From Microvirga rosea (GTDB lineage: Bacteria > Pseudomonadota > Alphaproteobacteria > Rhizobiales > Beijerinckiaceae), in NCBI RefSeq assembly GCF_020595095.1, contig NZ_JAJDOP010000009.1:62001-126000 (forward strand): a stretch of 64,000 nucleotides of DNA, in the 5' to 3' direction. The notes beneath the pieces are model-generated. The model had not been told where the DNA came from, ran no database searches, and saw nothing but the letters and a program-made list of their open reading frames with translations. A program made the translations under genes and the position numbers. Of this stretch, positions 1 through 8,350 are shown piece by piece; position 1 is the stretch's first letter, and every line of letters begins with the position of its first letter.

Positions 1-514
1 AGCAACGCTCGGCTTCCGCATAGGATTGGATCGCGGCGCCGATGTCGTTGGTGGTGGCTCCCGGGCGCACGGCCGCGATACCGCGCATCATGGCCTCGTA
101 GGTGATTTCGCAAAGGCGCTGGGCCCGGCGTGGGACGTCGCCCACATAGAACATGCGGCTCGAATCCCCATGCCAGCCATCGAGAATCACCGTCATGTCG
201 ATATTGACGATGTCGCCGTCCCGCAGCGGCTTGTCGTTCGGAATGCCGTGACAGACCACGTGGTTGATCGATGTGCAGATGGTCTTGGTATAACCGCGAT
301 AATGGAGGCAGGCCGGATAGGCGCCGTGATCCCTGATGAATTCGAACGAGAGCTTGTCCAGCGCGTCGGTCGTCACGCCGGGCTTCACCTTGTCCACGAG
401 CATGTCCAGCGCTTCCGCGGCCAGGCGTCCGGCACGGCGCATGGCCTCGAAGGCTTCCGGGCCATGAAGAGGGATCTCGGCGCGCCTGCGCTCAGTGGTC
501 TCGGTCTCGGTCAT
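1..514 (-). CDS. map: Type I methionine aminopeptidase (partial, C-terminus outside window)
   Basis: Removes the initiator methionine from nascent proteins in the cytoplasm, using two divalent metal ions. Only about 171 N-terminal codons are present; the rest lies beyond base 1. The minus-strand reading shows VVCHGIP (His89) and NIDMTVILDGWHGD, with Asp106 and Asp117 eleven residues apart, the spacing of the first two metal-binding aspartates in characterised MetAPs. The ATG at 514-512 opens a short polar N-terminus (MTETETTERRRAE) before the conserved first helix. The gene is divergent from the methyltransferase gene at 661, leaving about 146 bases for both promoters. The identification is secure; the missing ligands cannot be checked. 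Confidence 0.93.
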   Translation of the reverse strand, partial: MTETETTERRRAEIPLHGPEAFEAMRRAGRLAAEALDMLVDKVKPGVTTDALDKLSFEFIRDHGAYPACLHYRGYTKTICTSINHVVCHGIPNDKPLRDGDIVNIDMTVILDGWHGDSSRMFYVGDVPRRAQRLCEITYEAMMRGIAAVRPGATTNDIGAAIQSYAEAERC

Positions 515-660
515 ACTCGGTCCTTGGATGGTCTTCCGAATGTAAGGATTGGCGCGTCCGACGCAAGCGAAGACCGCCCCCGGCTTGCGATTGACGCCCG
601 GGGGTGTCATGACCACCCGCAACATCCGCCGGTTCGCCGGCCTGACGGTTTCGAGACGAC

Positions 661-1485
661 ATGAACGATCAACGCCCCTACGGCGCCTATGCGCCCTCCG
701 GCTTGGCGAGCTTTGCCATTGCGGGCACGCGCCGGCTTCCCCAGCGCTGGGCCACCCGCCGCATTGCTCTCATGCTGCGACATCTCGTGCTGCATTCCCT
801 CAAGGGCGCTCCGATCGATGTCGAGACCTTCGGGGTCCGCATGCGGCTCCATCCCTACAACAATGTCTGCGAGAAGCGGATTCTCTTCACGCCGCAATAC
901 TTCGATCCGGCGGAACTCGAATTGCTGGCCGGCCGCATCGGCGAGGGCTTCACTTTCGTGGATGTGGGCTCGAACGTCGGCTGGTATGCGCTTTTCGTCG
1001 CAGCGCGCGCCGGGGCGAAGGCCAAGATTCTCGCCATCGAGCCCCAGCCCGAGGTGTTCGACCGGCTGACCTACAATATCCGCCAGAACCCCTTCGGCAC
1101 CGTGAAGGCGGTCGCCTGCGCGGTCGCCGACAAGACCGGCGAGCTGACCCTGTTCCTCGATCCGAACAACCGGGGCGAATCCAGCGTCAAGATCGTCAGC
1201 TCGAGCCAGACCGATGCGATCCGGGTTCCCGCCGTCACCCTGCTCGACCTTCTCAATCGGGAGGGCTTCGCGCGGGTGGATGCCATGAAGCTCGACGTGG
1301 AGGGGGCGGAGGATCTGATCCTCGATCCGTTCTTCCGGGATGCTCCGGCCTCCCTCTATCCGTCGCTCTTCATCATCGAGGACGGTCGCGATCGCTGGCA
1401 GATCGATCTGCCGCAGCTTCTGACCGGAAAAGGCTATCGCCTCATTCTCCAGACCCGGATGAACCTCGTCTTCGAGCGGGTGTGA
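661..1485 (+). CDS. FkbM-family SAM-dependent methyltransferase
   Basis: A 274-residue class I methyltransferase of the FkbM type, a family that O-methylates sugars and other small molecules or surface glycans. The SAM-binding glycine motif is FVDVGSNVGWYALF near residue 100, followed by an acidic strand end (ILAIEPQPEVFDRL). The family signature AMKLDVEGAEDLIL lies near residue 210. There is no signal peptide, so the protein is probably cytoplasmic. The first in-frame ATG is at 661, without a strong ribosome-binding site. Neighbours (map, sfsA) do not indicate the substrate, which stays unknown. Confidence 0.85.
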   Translation: MNDQRPYGAYAPSGLASFAIAGTRRLPQRWATRRIALMLRHLVLHSLKGAPIDVETFGVRMRLHPYNNVCEKRILFTPQYFDPAELELLAGRIGEGFTFVDVGSNVGWYALFVAARAGAKAKILAIEPQPEVFDRLTYNIRQNPFGTVKAVACAVADKTGELTLFLDPNNRGESSVKIVSSSQTDAIRVPAVTLLDLLNREGFARVDAMKLDVEGAEDLILDPFFRDAPASLYPSLFIIEDGRDRWQIDLPQLLTGKGYRLILQTRMNLVFERV

Positions 1486-1491
1486 GACCCG

Positions 1492-2211
1492 TTACCGGGG
1501 CGTGACGATGTCCACGGGATGGTCGATCGTCACCTCGCCGGGGTTGATCCGGCAGATATAGGCATAGGACTCGACGCCTGCCGCAAGGGCATGACGGAAG
1601 GCCTTGTCATAGGCGGGATCGATGTCCCGGGCCACGTCGAAGCGCTCGGCCCGCATCTGGATGACGTAGACGAGCGCCGCCCGCGCACCTGCGGCGGCCA
1701 TGTCGGCCAGCTCGTAGAGATGTTTCGCGCTGCGGGCGGCCACGCAATCGGGAAACTCGGCGAAACCGGCCTCTCGCATGAGATGGCAGTTCTTGACCTC
1801 CAGGTAGCATGGCTGTTCGCCGTCCTTCTCGAGGAGGAAGTCGACGCGGCTGTTGCGCCCGTATTTGACCTCCGGCCGCACGCGATCGTATCCGGCGAAG
1901 GGGGCCAGCCGGTTCTCGCGCAGGGCTTCCGCCACCAGGAGATTGGGCCGGGACGTGTTGATCCCGATGAGCTGGAGGGGGCCGCCTCCGGCAGCGATCT
2001 CCACGAACTCCCAGTTATAGGCGAGCTTTCGCTTCGGGTTGGAGGCACGGGACAGAAACACCCGTGATCCGGGTTCCTTCAATCCCATCATCGCTCCCGG
2101 ATTGGCGCAATGGGCGGTCACCCGCTCACCCGTTTCCAGAACCACATCGGCGAGAAAGCGTTTGTAACGCTCGATGAGGCGACCCTCGAGCAACGGCTCC
2201 GAAAAACGCAT
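1492..2211 (-). CDS. sfsA: SfsA-type nuclease / sugar fermentation stimulation protein homologue
   Basis: A 239-residue member of the SfsA family, close to the usual family length. The name comes from an E. coli maltose-metabolism phenotype; the fold is linked to DNA/RNA binding and nuclease activity. The N-terminus (FSEPLLEGRLIERYKRFLADV) and CANPGAMMGL are family signatures. RVDFLLEK and CYLEVKNC near residues 120-140 supply the D...ExK arrangement of a restriction-like nuclease core. It converges with the FkbM-type gene with only 6 bases between the stop codons. Its true cellular role is poorly known in any organism. Confidence 0.88.
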   Translation of the reverse strand: MRFSEPLLEGRLIERYKRFLADVVLETGERVTAHCANPGAMMGLKEPGSRVFLSRASNPKRKLAYNWEFVEIAAGGGPLQLIGINTSRPNLLVAEALRENRLAPFAGYDRVRPEVKYGRNSRVDFLLEKDGEQPCYLEVKNCHLMREAGFAEFPDCVAARSAKHLYELADMAAAGARAALVYVIQMRAERFDVARDIDPAYDKAFRHALAAGVESYAYICRINPGEVTIDHPVDIVTPR

Positions 2212-2244
2212 GACGACCCGTGTCTTGTTGGAAAAGGTCTCCTT

Positions 2245-2280
2245 AGCGCATCGTGCGGAAAAGTGGACCCGGTTTTCTGC
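2245..2280. repeat. Dispersed palindromic repeat (partial copy, Rhizobiales type)
   Basis: In the sfsA-cinA spacer the arms GCGGAAAA (2255-2262) and TTTTCTGC (2273-2280) can pair with one G-U wobble around a short loop. They are preceded by AGCGCATCGT. From memory, very similar GTGCGGAAAAGTGGACCCGG motifs recur between genes in Methylobacterium and Microvirga genomes. Only this copy was noticed in the window, so the repeat call depends on that recollection. Confidence 0.45.
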
Positions 2281-2382
2281 GTCCCAAGCTGCTCGCGTCG
2301 GGGAGAAGCCCGCCCTTCGGCCGCGGGCTTGCTTGAGAAATGCCGCGTCCGGCGCTAAAGGCCGTCAAAAGGACCCTTGCTC

Positions 2383-3129
2383 ATGGCCGTTTCCGTTACT
2401 GCCGCCCTGCTCATCATCGGCGATGAGATCCTCACCGGCCGAACCAAAGACAAGAATATCGGCTACATCGCCGAATACCTGACGGGTATCGGGATCGATC
2501 TGCGCGAGGTTCGCGTCGTTCCCGATGTGGAGGAGGAGATCGTCGCGGCCGTGAACGCCCTGCGTCACCGCTTCACCTACGTTTTCACGACCGGGGGCAT
2601 CGGCCCGACCCACGACGACATCACTGCCGACAGCCTCGCCAAGGCCTTCGGGGTTGAAATCGACCACGACCCCCGCGCGGTCGCCATGCTGCGGGAGCGT
2701 TATCCCGCCCACGCGGTGAACGAGGCCCGGATGCGGATGGCCCGGATCCCGAAGGGTGCCGACCTGATCGACAATCCGATCTCCAAGGCCCCGGGCTTCC
2801 GGATCGGGAACGTTTTCGTCATGGCTGGCGTCCCCTCCATCATGCAGGTGATGCTGGACTCCATCGCGCCCACCCTGGCAACCGGTGCCAAGATGATCTC
2901 CGTCATGATCGAGGCCGAGGGACTGGCGGAAGGGCACTACGCGGAAGGACTCGCGGCCATCGCCGCCGATGAGCCCCGGGTTTCGATCGGGTCGTATCCG
3001 TCGTTCTCCGCGGCCGGGTTCCGCAATCAGATCGTCGTCCGTGGCAAGGACCCCGCCGCCGTCGAAGCAGCAGAGGCCGCCGTCCGTCAATTGCTGAATC
3101 GCCTCAAGGGCGATCGCAGTCCCCTTTGA
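2383..3129 (+). CDS. CinA N-terminal-like / molybdopterin-binding (MoaB-fold) protein
   Basis: A 248-residue protein with the MoaB/Mog fold found at the N-terminus of CinA. It shows IIGDEILTGRTKDKN near the start and TTGGIGPTHDDIT near residue 70, the signature loops of this fold. The C-terminal nicotinamide-nucleotide amidase domain of full CinA is absent, so this is the single-domain type, often annotated as competence/damage-inducible protein A. The ATG at 2383 is preferred over an in-frame TTG at 2377 because AAAGGA at 2368-2373 is well spaced for it. It heads a tight same-strand run with gpt and the acyl-ACP synthetase. Its substrate is uncertain. Confidence 0.85.
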   Translation: MAVSVTAALLIIGDEILTGRTKDKNIGYIAEYLTGIGIDLREVRVVPDVEEEIVAAVNALRHRFTYVFTTGGIGPTHDDITADSLAKAFGVEIDHDPRAVAMLRERYPAHAVNEARMRMARIPKGADLIDNPISKAPGFRIGNVFVMAGVPSIMQVMLDSIAPTLATGAKMISVMIEAEGLAEGHYAEGLAAIAADEPRVSIGSYPSFSAAGFRNQIVVRGKDPAAVEAAEAAVRQLLNRLKGDRSPL

Positions 3130-3165
3130 AGCCGTTTACCCTCAAGAACCCCGCGAGTGAGCCCG

Positions 3166-3672
3166 ATGTCCCCGACCTCTCCGAAAGCCTTTCCCGTCTC
3201 CTGGGATCAGTTCCATCGCGATGCCCGCGCCCTGGCATGGCGCCTTGCGGCGGCCGGCCCGTTCGAGGCCATCGTCTGCATCACCCGTGGTGGCCTCGTG
3301 CCCGCCGCCATCGTCGCCCGCGAGCTCGACGTGCGGCTGATCGAGAGCGTGTGCATCGCCAGCTATCACGATTACAAGAACCAGGGCGAACTGCAGATCC
3401 TCAAGGATATCGCCCCTTCGATCAAGGCGATCGGGGATGGTTCCGGCAAGGGGGTTCTGGTGGTCGACGACCTGACCGATACGGGCAAGACCGCCAAGAT
3501 GGTGCGCGACATGCTGCCGAACGCCCATTTCGCGACCGTCTACGCCAAGCCCGCCGGGCGTCCGATGGTTGAAACATTCGTCACGGAAGTGAGCCAGGAT
3601 ACCTGGATCTATTTCCCCTGGGACATGGGCCTCGCCTATCAGGCTCCGATCCGCGAAGGTTCGGCCGGCTGA
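3166..3672 (+). CDS. gpt: Xanthine-guanine phosphoribosyltransferase
   Basis: Purine-salvage enzyme that joins xanthine or guanine to PRPP. The 168-residue product (152 in E. coli) has the PRPP-binding motif [16 protein letters not shown] in the middle and the [10 protein letters not shown] loop near residue 40. The C-terminal WIYFPWDM segment is typical of Gpt. A GTG at 3157 in the same frame could add three residues; the ATG at 3166 is preferred but the choice is open. It starts 36 bases after the cinA-like stop and ends 29 bases before the next gene, so co-transcription is likely. Confidence 0.92.
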   Translation: MSPTSPKAFPVSWDQFHRDARALAWRLAAAGPFEAIVCITRGGLVPAAIVARELDVRLIESVCIASYHDYKNQGELQILKDIAPSIKAIGDGSGKGVLVVDDLTDTGKTAKMVRDMLPNAHFATVYAKPAGRPMVETFVTEVSQDTWIYFPWDMGLAYQAPIREGSAG

Positions 3673-3701
3673 TCCACGAGGCGAAAGAGGAGGGCGGCTT
3701 T

Positions 3702-5261
3702 TTGCCTGATTTCGATGTCACGTCCACGCGCAAGAGCCTGTTTTCCGCCCTTCTCGACGCACGGGATCGGTTCGGCCGCAACAAGGTCGCCCTCGAAGAT
3801 CTGGAGCGGCAGCCGATCACGTTCGGCCGCCTCGTTCTCGGCTCGCTCCTGCTCGGGCGCAAACTTGCGGACAGGGTCGGGCATGGTGAAACGGTGGGTG
3901 TGCTTCTGCCGAACGTGCAGGCCATCGCCGTCACTCTATTCGGCCTCAATGCCTTCGGGCGCGTGCCGGCTTTCCTGAACTTCACCGCGGGCCTGAAGAA
4001 CCTCACGGCGGCCTGCGAGATCGGCCGCATCCGCACCATCGTGACGTCGAGGCGCTTCATCGAGCAGGGCAAACTCGACGATGTGCTGGCAAGTCTCGGG
4101 GAGGGGCGCGAGATCCTCTACCTGGAGGATGTGCGTTCGACGATCACCAGCATCGACAAGATCCGCGCGCTCCTGGAAAGCTGGTTCGCGCGCCGGGTCC
4201 ATCGAAGGGCGCATGTGAGCCCGGACGATCCCGCCGTTGTGCTGTTCACATCCGGATCGGAGGGCAAGCCCAAGGGCGTCGTGCTGTCCAACGCCAACCT
4301 CGTCGCCAACGCCTATCAGGTAAAGGCCCATGCGGGAGACGTCCTTCAGGACGATGATATCTTCTTCAACCCGCTTCCGATCTTCCATTCCTTCGGCCTG
4401 ACCGCAGGCCTCCTGACGGCGATCCTCAACGGCATGAAGTCGGTGCTCTATCCGAGCCCGCTGCATTACCGGCAAATCCCGAAGCTCATCGCGGGCACCC
4501 GCGCGACGATCATGCTGGCGACGGACACGTTCCTCCAGGGCTATGCCCGGGCGGCCGGCGAGAACGATCTGGCGAGCGTGCGATACGTGATCGCCGGAGC
4601 GGAGCGCGTGAAGGAAGAAACGCGTGCCCTGTGGGGACGGCACGGCACCGTGATCCTCGAAGGCTATGGCGCCACCGAATGCTCCCCGGTGATCGCCGTC
4701 AGCCTGCCGGACCGTAATCGTCCTGGCACGGTCGGGCCGCTCCTGCCCGGGATCGAGCCGCGCCTCGATCCCGTGGAAGGTGTCCACGAAGGAGGGCGGT
4801 TTTTCGTTCGCGGCCCTAATGTCATGAAAGGCTATCTCGACCCGGATCGACCCGGCGCGATCCTGCCGCCGGAAGGCGGCTGGCACGACACGGGCGATAT
4901 CGTGGGGATCGACAAGGCTGGGCTCGTGAGCATCCTCGGCCGTGCCAAGCGCTTTGCGAAGATCGGTGGCGAGATGGTGTCCCTGGCGGCCATCGAGACC
5001 GTCGCGCAGAGTTTATGGCCCGCCTTCAACCATGTGGTCGTCGCCTTGCCCGATCCCCGTAAAGGGGAGCAGGTCGTGCTCATCACCGACAAGCCCGACG
5101 CGGACCGCGACGCTCTTCTGCAGCATGCGCGGGACCAGGGCTTCCCGGAGCTTTGGGTTCCAAAGGCCATCCTGGTGTCGGCCGTTCCGGTTCTCGGGTC
5201 GGGAAAGACCGATTACGCAGGAGCCGTCGAGATGGCGCGTCGGCTCCAGCCCATGTTGTGA
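3702..5261 (+). CDS. Acyl-[ACP] synthetase of the Aas type (AMP-forming)
   Basis: A 519-residue adenylate-forming enzyme. The nucleotide loop LFTSGSEGKPKGVVLS is near residue 185, ILEGYGATECSPV near 320, WHDTGDIV near 390 and the hinge GRAKRFAKIGGEM near 410. Segments such as YPSPLHYR, PGTVGPLLPG and GSGKTDY match the acyl-ACP synthetase half of Aas, the lysophospholipid re-acylation enzyme. The N-terminal acyltransferase half of Aas is absent, as are membrane segments. The start is a TTG at 3702, eight bases after AGAGGAGG (3686-3693), with no better ATG. Likely role: activating free fatty acids for membrane lipid repair; the acceptor (ACP or CoA) is not proven. Confidence 0.85.
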   Translation: MPDFDVTSTRKSLFSALLDARDRFGRNKVALEDLERQPITFGRLVLGSLLLGRKLADRVGHGETVGVLLPNVQAIAVTLFGLNAFGRVPAFLNFTAGLKNLTAACEIGRIRTIVTSRRFIEQGKLDDVLASLGEGREILYLEDVRSTITSIDKIRALLESWFARRVHRRAHVSPDDPAVVLFTSGSEGKPKGVVLSNANLVANAYQVKAHAGDVLQDDDIFFNPLPIFHSFGLTAGLLTAILNGMKSVLYPSPLHYRQIPKLIAGTRATIMLATDTFLQGYARAAGENDLASVRYVIAGAERVKEETRALWGRHGTVILEGYGATECSPVIAVSLPDRNRPGTVGPLLPGIEPRLDPVEGVHEGGRFFVRGPNVMKGYLDPDRPGAILPPEGGWHDTGDIVGIDKAGLVSILGRAKRFAKIGGEMVSLAAIETVAQSLWPAFNHVVVALPDPRKGEQVVLITDKPDADRDALLQHARDQGFPELWVPKAILVSAVPVLGSGKTDYAGAVEMARRLQPML

Positions 5262-5371
5262 TAAAAAGTCCTGACGCGCCGGATCCATCCTTCGCAAATC
5301 GGTGTTGACCAATAAGTCAGTGCCTTCGCACCCGATTGTCACGGGCGCGAGGCCCGTTTGGGATCGTCACG

Positions 5372-5665
5372 ATGAGAAAGCTCCGTCTGATCCTCGTTTG
5401 CGCTGCCTTTGCCATATCAACCGCTCAGGCGCAGCAGCGACCCTTTACGCCGGCCTTGCCATGCAGCCAGGCGCAGCAGATCGTCCTGAGGAATGGGGCC
5501 GCCGTCCTGAGCACCGGTACCCATACCTACGATCGGTTCGTCCGGGATCAGAGCTTCTGCGAGATCAACGAGTATATCGATCCGGCCTGGGTCCCGGCCC
5601 GTGACACGCCCCAGTGCCCCGTCGGCTATCGGTGCCGCAGCGATCCGCCGGAATTCTTCGATTAG
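5372..5665 (+). CDS. Small secreted four-cysteine protein (paralogue of 40053-40340)
   Basis: A 97-residue protein with a signal peptide ending near AQAQ, so it is probably periplasmic. The mature part has four cysteines: PCSQ, SFCEI and the C-terminal pair in PQCPVGYRC. It aligns without gaps to the protein at 40053-40340: all four cysteines, TYxRFVR, PAWVP and GYRC are shared, with roughly 45% identity by eye after the first cysteine. The four cysteines suggest two disulfides. I recognise no named family. It lies upstream of a porin gene, and its paralogue also precedes a barrel gene. The ATG at 5372 is chosen because it opens the signal peptide. Confidence 0.8.
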   Translation: MRKLRLILVCAAFAISTAQAQQRPFTPALPCSQAQQIVLRNGAAVLSTGTHTYDRFVRDQSFCEINEYIDPAWVPARDTPQCPVGYRCRSDPPEFFD

Positions 5666-5968
5666 AGCGCCGCTGCAGCGCTTGTACCGTCCTGTCCGAA
5701 TCGCCGTTCGGATAGGCCCGTCTATAGGCCGCGCAGGCCCCTGAAACTGACGTAACGGCAGTCGGTAACTTCATGTTGTCCGTTTGCAACATGTGTCCAA
5801 ACAATCGCGACGGGACCCCCGAAATGTCCAATTTTTGGGCAGAAAGCCCTGATCTTGGCCATGGCGTGCAGGGCAGTCGCATTGCCCCGACACCTCGCTT
5901 TTGACTAGGGTCAGCTCAAGCTTGAGGGCCTGTCGCGCTCTTGAGGTTTTACGACAGCGGAGATTTCC
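5666..5968. promoter_or_regulatory. Porin upstream region with inverted repeat
   Basis: About 300 non-coding bases before the porin. CATGTTG (5772-5778) and CAACATG (5787-5793) form a perfect 7-bp inverted repeat with an 8-base spacer, a possible operator or hairpin. TTGACT at 5901-5906 could be a -35 box, but the bases 17 further on (GAGGGC) make a poor -10 box, so no promoter is assigned. Confidence 0.35.
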
Positions 5969-7312
5969 ATGAAGCTCGTTCAGAGCCTCCTGATCGGTTC
6001 GGTTGCGGGACTGACCCTTGCCGCAGGCGCCCAGGCGGCAGACCTGCCTGCCAAGAAAGCGGCCCCCGTTGAGTACGTGCGCGTTTGCACGACCTATGGT
6101 GAGGGCTTCTTCTACATCCCCGGCACCGAGACCTGCCTGCGCGTCGGCGGCCGTGTCCGCGCCGAAATTCTTTATACGGAGCCGGTGGCTCGGGGCGATG
6201 ATGCCATCGGTTTCTATACCCGTGGCCGCATTCAGCTCGATGCACGAACCGCGACCGCCTATGGGCTTCTCCGCTCCGTGGTCCGCTTCGAGATCACCCG
6301 CACGTCGGGCACGCCCTATAACGCCGTTCCGGGCGGCATCTCGACATCGCCGAACGTTGCCGAGGCGTTCATCCAGTTCGGCGGCCTGACCGCCGGTCGC
6401 GTGGTGTCGTTCTTCTCGAACGGCGACTTGGCGACCGAGCATTTCGGAACGCTGCGTTTCGACGACGCTCCCGACGTCAATTTGCTGGCCTACACCTTCA
6501 CGTTCGGCAACGGCTTCTCGGCGAGCATCTCGCTTGAAGACGGTCTGGACCGCCGCCGTAACGATTTCATTGTCGGCGGCATCGCCTCGAACGCCCTCGA
6601 CTACGCGGGCCAGCGAGTGCCGGACCTCGTGGCGAATCTGAAATATGACGGGACCTGGGGAACGGCCCAGATTTCCGGTGCGGTTCACCAGATCCGCAGC
6701 AACAATCTCGTCACGCTGGCGCTTCCCGGTGTCGGAACGACGGCCAACTTCCCGGATACGGAGTACGGCTTTGCCGCCGCCGCGTATCTGGGTGTCAACC
6801 TGCCGCAGCTCGCTCCCGGCGACGCACTCTGGCTGGCCGCGACCTATACCAACGGCGCCCTGGCCTACATGGACGGCGGCAACGCGGGCATCAACTCCTC
6901 GCCCTATAACGCCGTCACGGCGAATGGCGGCGTCGGCCTCGTGGACGCCTATGTGAATCCGCTGACGGGTGACCTCGATCGCGGCCACGGTTGGTCGATC
7001 GCCGGTGGGCTGCGTCACTACTGGACGCCGAGCCTCCGCCAGTCGATCTTCGGCTCGTACATGCGCGTCGATTACGGGGCCGGCGCATCCGCCTTCACGG
7101 CGGGTGGTGTCGTCACGGGCCTTACCGACTTCAACGAATGGCGCCTGGGCTCGAACGTGATCTTCAGCCCGGTCAGCGGCTTGGATCTCGGCCTCGAAGT
7201 GATCTATGCCCGTGTCGATCCCCGCAACCGGACCTTCATTCCGGCAACCGGCCAGATCCGCGGCTCGGACAGCGGTTGGGAAGGTCGCCTGCGCGTCCAG
7301 CGCGACTTCTGA
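5969..7312 (+). CDS. Alphaproteobacterial porin (Omp2/Porin_2 type)
   Basis: A 447-residue outer-membrane beta-barrel that lets small solutes diffuse through. It has a 22-residue signal peptide ending AAGAQA, then ADLPAKKAAP. Two cysteines frame the family segment CTTYGEGFFYIPGTETC before LRVGGRVRAE, as in Brucella Omp2 and related porins. Alternating strands fill the rest, and the protein ends in phenylalanine (RVQRDF), the usual barrel-assembly signal. GGAG lies just before the ATG. The gene has its own upstream region and a strong terminator, suggesting a single-gene, highly expressed unit. Confidence 0.93.
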   Translation: MKLVQSLLIGSVAGLTLAAGAQAADLPAKKAAPVEYVRVCTTYGEGFFYIPGTETCLRVGGRVRAEILYTEPVARGDDAIGFYTRGRIQLDARTATAYGLLRSVVRFEITRTSGTPYNAVPGGISTSPNVAEAFIQFGGLTAGRVVSFFSNGDLATEHFGTLRFDDAPDVNLLAYTFTFGNGFSASISLEDGLDRRRNDFIVGGIASNALDYAGQRVPDLVANLKYDGTWGTAQISGAVHQIRSNNLVTLALPGVGTTANFPDTEYGFAAAAYLGVNLPQLAPGDALWLAATYTNGALAYMDGGNAGINSSPYNAVTANGGVGLVDAYVNPLTGDLDRGHGWSIAGGLRHYWTPSLRQSIFGSYMRVDYGAGASAFTAGGVVTGLTDFNEWRLGSNVIFSPVSGLDLGLEVIYARVDPRNRTFIPATGQIRGSDSGWEGRLRVQRDF

Positions 7313-7332
7313 TCGACGCTCCTTCAGACATC

Positions 7333-7363
7333 AAAAAGCCTCGGCCGCAAGCCGAGGCTTTTT
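7333..7363 (+). terminator. Intrinsic terminator of the porin gene
   Basis: Arms AAGCCTCGGC (7336-7345) and GCCGAGGCTT (7351-7360) pair perfectly around a 5-base loop and run into TTT. The A-run on the other side lets it also work on the minus strand. Confidence 0.9.
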
Positions 7364-7376
7364 CGTTTGAAACGCC

Positions 7377-7407
7377 AAACAGGTGATCGCGCTCCGATCA
7401 CCTGTTT
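7377..7407 (-). terminator. Intrinsic terminator of the Thr-rich small gene
   Basis: A perfect 13-bp inverted repeat, AAACAGGTGATCG (7377-7389) and CGATCACCTGTTT (7395-7407), with a 5-base loop. It sits 14 bases past the stop of the minus-strand gene at 7421, and the U-rich end comes from the arm itself. Confidence 0.75.
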
Positions 7408-7420
7408 GATCGGAATGCGA

Positions 7421-7675
7421 TCAGCACTCGGTCTTTTTCGTCGTCTTCGTGTCGCCGAACTCGTTCGTCTTCTGCTTCACTTCGGTGCTGCATCCGACGC
7501 TGCCCGTCGTCGTGACGGAGGTCGACGTAGAGGTATCGCTCGGCTCCGTCTTGCGCTCGATCGTGGTCTTGCTGCCGAGGAGACCATCCTCCTTCTTGAT
7601 CGTGGTGGTCGTATCCTGGGCGAAAGCTGCGGTGCTGAATGCACCGGCAATCAGAACAAAGGCTAGCTTCTTCAT
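7421..7675 (-). CDS. Small secreted Thr/Lys-rich protein with internal duplication
   Basis: An 84-residue protein with a clear signal peptide (MKKLAFVLIAGAFSTAAFA|Q). The mature part is rich in Thr and Lys with two cysteines, one being the last residue. Two similar segments can be aligned: TIKKEDGLLGSKTTIERKTE and TEVKQKTNEFGDTKTTKKTE, suggesting a short internal duplication. No family is recognised. It is a single gene converging on the porin, with its own hairpin terminator. Reading frame, signal peptide and terminator together argue for a real gene; the function is unknown. Confidence 0.72.
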   Translation of the reverse strand: MKKLAFVLIAGAFSTAAFAQDTTTTIKKEDGLLGSKTTIERKTEPSDTSTSTSVTTTGSVGCSTEVKQKTNEFGDTKTTKKTEC

Positions 7676-7771
7676 CTCGCGAACTCCGCTGAAACGGTTG
7701 ATGACGAGCGAACGTCACTGCCTAGATCGGAGTTCCGTCGATGGCCGAGGTTCAGCCTGAAGAGAGTGCTT

Positions 7772-8218
7772 TCAGCCGAGTTTTTTCATCATGAAGAAGC
7801 GCGGATAAATCGGGCCCGGTCCATCCAACTGACCGAAGACCTCAAAGCCAAGCTTTTCGTAGAAGGGACGTGCCTGGAAATCGTACGTATCGAGGAGCAT
7901 GTGGTGACATTGCCGCCGCTTCGCTTCCGCTTCCGCGGCCTGCATGAGACGTCTGCCGACGCCGCGGCCCCGCAAAGCTTCCGGCACGACCAGCATGTCG
8001 ATATGAAAACCGCCCCAGCGCGACTGCGCCCATAGACCGCCGCTGGGCTCGCCGGTTTCAGGATCAAGGATCAGAACTGCGAAGTTCTTGTTGTCCGGCG
8101 TGCCGACGACATCGGTCGTGAAACGGCGCAGCTCTCGCAGCAATGCATCGTAGGCACCTGCTGCCGGATTCGCCGTTTCCACGAAAACGGGTTCCGTCGA
8201 TGACGCCGCAACCTGCAT
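7772..8218 (-). CDS. GNAT-family N-acetyltransferase
   Basis: An acetyl-CoA-dependent acetyltransferase of about 148 residues. The acetyl-CoA loop is VVPEALRGRGVGRRLM (the RGxGxG/R signature), followed by AEAEAKRRQCHHMLLDT and FYEKLGFEVFGQL, the usual last strands of the fold. The start is uncertain: the ATG at 8218 gives a normal-length domain, with AAGGAG 13 bases upstream. A GTG at 8305 would add 29 residues that do not look like part of the fold. The substrate cannot be deduced from the isolated context. Confidence 0.85.
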   Translation of the reverse strand: MQVAASSTEPVFVETANPAAGAYDALLRELRRFTTDVVGTPDNKNFAVLILDPETGEPSGGLWAQSRWGGFHIDMLVVPEALRGRGVGRRLMQAAEAEAKRRQCHHMLLDTYDFQARPFYEKLGFEVFGQLDGPGPIYPRFFMMKKLG

Positions 8219-8350
8219 GATGTCGATCCCACTCCTTCGGACCGTGGTCGATACATCATTCCAAGATCCGAGCACAGAGTCGAGTTCGTGGGTGGAGGGA
8301 ATCACAAGGAAGGGATGAACTCTTCGCTCGCGTCACAGCTGAGCCATACG

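Noticed and set aside
5901..5929. Full promoter before the porin
   Set aside because: TTGACT is good, but the bases 17 further on do not resemble a -10 box.
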